Source: Jejuia rubra (lineage in GTDB: Bacteria > Bacteroidota > Bacteroidia > Flavobacteriales > Flavobacteriaceae). Taken from it: DNA of 64,000 bases. Positions 62,755-64,000 of the stretch are shown piece after piece. Position numbers and translations under genes: made by a program. Each line of letters starts with the position of its first letter. Within the stretch, counting starts at the first letter, position 1. Location: contig NZ_JBHULY010000028.1 of assembly GCF_042684665.1 (NCBI RefSeq), forward strand, positions 1-64,000. The letters run 5' to 3'. The notes under the pieces are model-generated. The model saw only the letters and a program-made list of their open reading frames with translations. It had not been told where the DNA came from and did not search any database.

Positions 62755-63747
62755 ATGGCAGTATTTAATTTTCAGAAGCCCGACAAAGTAATCATGATCG
62801 ATTCTACTGATTTCGAAGGTAAATTCGAATTCAGACCGTTAGAACCTGGTTACGGATTAACAGTAGGTAATGCTCTAAGAAGAGTGTTGTTGTCTTCTTT
62901 GGAAGGATTTGCAATTACCTCAGTAAGAATTGAGGGCGTGGACCACGAATTTTCAACAATCGCTGGGGTTGTTGAAGATGTTACTGAAATCATCTTGAAC
63001 TTAAAACAAGTCCGTTTTAAAAGACAGATCGAGGATATCGATAACGAATCTATCTCAATTTCAATTTCAGGTCAAGAGCAAATCTTGGCTGGTGATTTCC
63101 AAAAGTTTATCTCTGGATTCCAAGTTTTGAATTCAGAATTGGTAATCTGTAATTTAGATCCTAAGGTGAGCCTAAACATGGAAATCACTATTGAAAAAGG
63201 TAGAGGATATGTACCTGCAGAGGAAAACAAAAAACCTTCTGCTCCAATGGGAACTATCTTTACAGATTCTATCTACACACCGATCAAAAATGTTAAGTAT
63301 AGCATTGAGAACTATCGTGTAGAGCAAAAAACGGATTACGAAAAATTGGTTTTTGAAATCATCACTGATGGTTCAATTACACCTCAGGATGCATTGACCG
63401 AAGCGGCTAAAACCTTGATTCACCACTTCATGTTATTCTCTGATGAGCGTATCACTTTAGAAGCTGATGAAATTGCGCAAACTGAAACTTATGATGAAGA
63501 ATCCCTTCACATGCGTCAGTTGCTTAAAACTAAGTTAATCGATATGGACTTGTCTGTTCGTGCGTTAAACTGTTTGAAAGCTGCAGAAGTAGATACTTTA
63601 GGCGACTTGGTATCTTTCAATAAAAATGATTTGATGAAGTTCCGAAACTTCGGTAAAAAATCCCTAACTGAGCTTGAAGAATTGGTTCATGTTAAAGGTT
63701 TGAACTTCGGAATGGATTTAAGCAAATATAAATTAGATAAAGATTAA
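62755..63747 (+). CDS. rpoA: RNA polymerase subunit alpha
   Basis: 330 aa. N-terminal dimerisation and assembly domain (FRPLEPGYGLTVGNALRRVLLSSLEGFAI, about residues 28-56) and C-terminal DNA- and activator-binding domain (SVRALNCLKAAEVDTLGDLVSFNKNDLMKFRNFGKKSLTELEELV). It lies between rpsD and rplQ, as in the alpha operon. Confidence 0.98.
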   Translation: MAVFNFQKPDKVIMIDSTDFEGKFEFRPLEPGYGLTVGNALRRVLLSSLEGFAITSVRIEGVDHEFSTIAGVVEDVTEIILNLKQVRFKRQIEDIDNESISISISGQEQILAGDFQKFISGFQVLNSELVICNLDPKVSLNMEITIEKGRGYVPAEENKKPSAPMGTIFTDSIYTPIKNVKYSIENYRVEQKTDYEKLVFEIITDGSITPQDALTEAAKTLIHHFMLFSDERITLEADEIAQTETYDEESLHMRQLLKTKLIDMDLSVRALNCLKAAEVDTLGDLVSFNKNDLMKFRNFGKKSLTELEELVHVKGLNFGMDLSKYKLDKD

Positions 63748-63752
63748 CTGCT

Positions 63753-63790
63753 AGACCTGCAAGGTTTTCAAAACCTTGTAGGTCTTTTTT
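63753..63790 (+). terminator. palindromic terminator-like element after rpoA
   Basis: AGACCTGCAAGGTTTT and AAAACCTTGTAGGTCT form a 16-bp stem (one G-U pair) with a single centre base, followed by six T. Similar AGACCT...AGGTCT palindromes are, as far as I know, common repeats in flavobacteria. Confidence 0.65.
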
Positions 63791-63869
63791 AATATATTAT
63801 TATTAACTCCTTTATAATTTGCTCCTCAAAAAGAGTGAAGTAGCAAGATAAAGGTTTAAAACAAAAGTC

Positions 63870-64000
63870 ATGAGACACGGAAAAAAATTCAACCACTTAG
63901 GAAGAAAAACAGCCCACAGAAAGGCAATGTTGGCCAATATGGCTTGTTCTTTAATTGAGCATAAACGTATTAACACAACAGTTGCCAAGGCAAAAGCCTT
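63870..64000 (+). CDS. rplQ: ribosomal protein bL17, cut by the window end
   Basis: The first 43 codons are present: MRHGKKFNHLGRKTAHRKAML, then ANMACSLIEHKRINTTVAKAKA, the conserved N-terminal half of L17. It is the usual last gene of the alpha operon. The remainder lies to the right of the window. Confidence 0.95.
   Translation, partial: MRHGKKFNHLGRKTAHRKAMLANMACSLIEHKRINTTVAKAKA

Overview
The window comes from the chromosome of a member of the Bacteroidota, most likely a marine Flavobacteriaceae. The evidence is the AT-rich DNA, SusC/SusD outer-membrane pairs, type IX secretion (T9SS) C-terminal sorting domains, Bacteroidota-type promoters (TTTG, 19 bp, TAnnTTTG), few Shine-Dalgarno sequences, and a str-S10-spc-alpha ribosomal supercluster of the usual Bacteroidota order.

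Layout. Positions 360-4759 (+) hold a compact carbohydrate cluster: a HAD sucrose-phosphate-phosphatase-like domain fused to an (alpha/alpha)6 glycosidase, a sucrose-phosphate-synthase-like glycosyltransferase and a PfkB fructokinase. Positions 4756-7187 (-) hold a YdeI-like protein, a secreted M1 metallopeptidase and a doubtful small ORF. Positions 7276-13286 (-) are a fatty-acid beta-oxidation operon, marR-fadN-fadA-fadE, with a palindromic operator candidate over the marR promoter; a fatty acyl-CoA ligase lies at 14856-16625 (-). Positions 17009-21404 (+) form an anaerobic pyruvate/formate module (pflB, pflA, OFA-type transporter), followed by pyruvate phosphate dikinase. Next come an HTTM-type membrane protein with a small partner, and purL (-).

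Positions 30011-34651 are rich in repeats. They contain a lone SusD-like protein with a T9SS sorting domain flanked by direct repeats, a rhomboid protease whose 3' end carries a REP-like element, and rlmB. Positions 34652-44507 (-) hold a large secreted FG-GAP/ASPIC/vanadium-haloperoxidase protein and a SusC-SusD-lipoprotein locus whose susC carries a +1 frameshift. An Omp85/BamA-like protein (44814-46532, -) precedes the ribosomal supercluster (46743 to the right edge, +), which runs rpsL to rplQ with fusA, secY, infA and rpoA; rplQ is cut by the window end.

Functionally the window joins lipid catabolism, sugar or compatible-solute turnover, micro-oxic or anaerobic pyruvate metabolism, polymer or organic-matter uptake, and the core translation machinery. 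The most unusual features are small-repeat structures: (1) degenerate period-7 tandem repeats in five gene-free spacers around and inside the ribosomal supercluster; (2) inverted pairs of a REP-like GCCCC..CTAAC.. element, one of which supplies the stop codons of two convergent genes; (3) a 60-bp repeat-like segment in frame inside purL; (4) a 16-bp palindrome in front of marR that recurs, with two changed bases, upstream of susC. All family names come from reading motifs by eye; no database search was run.
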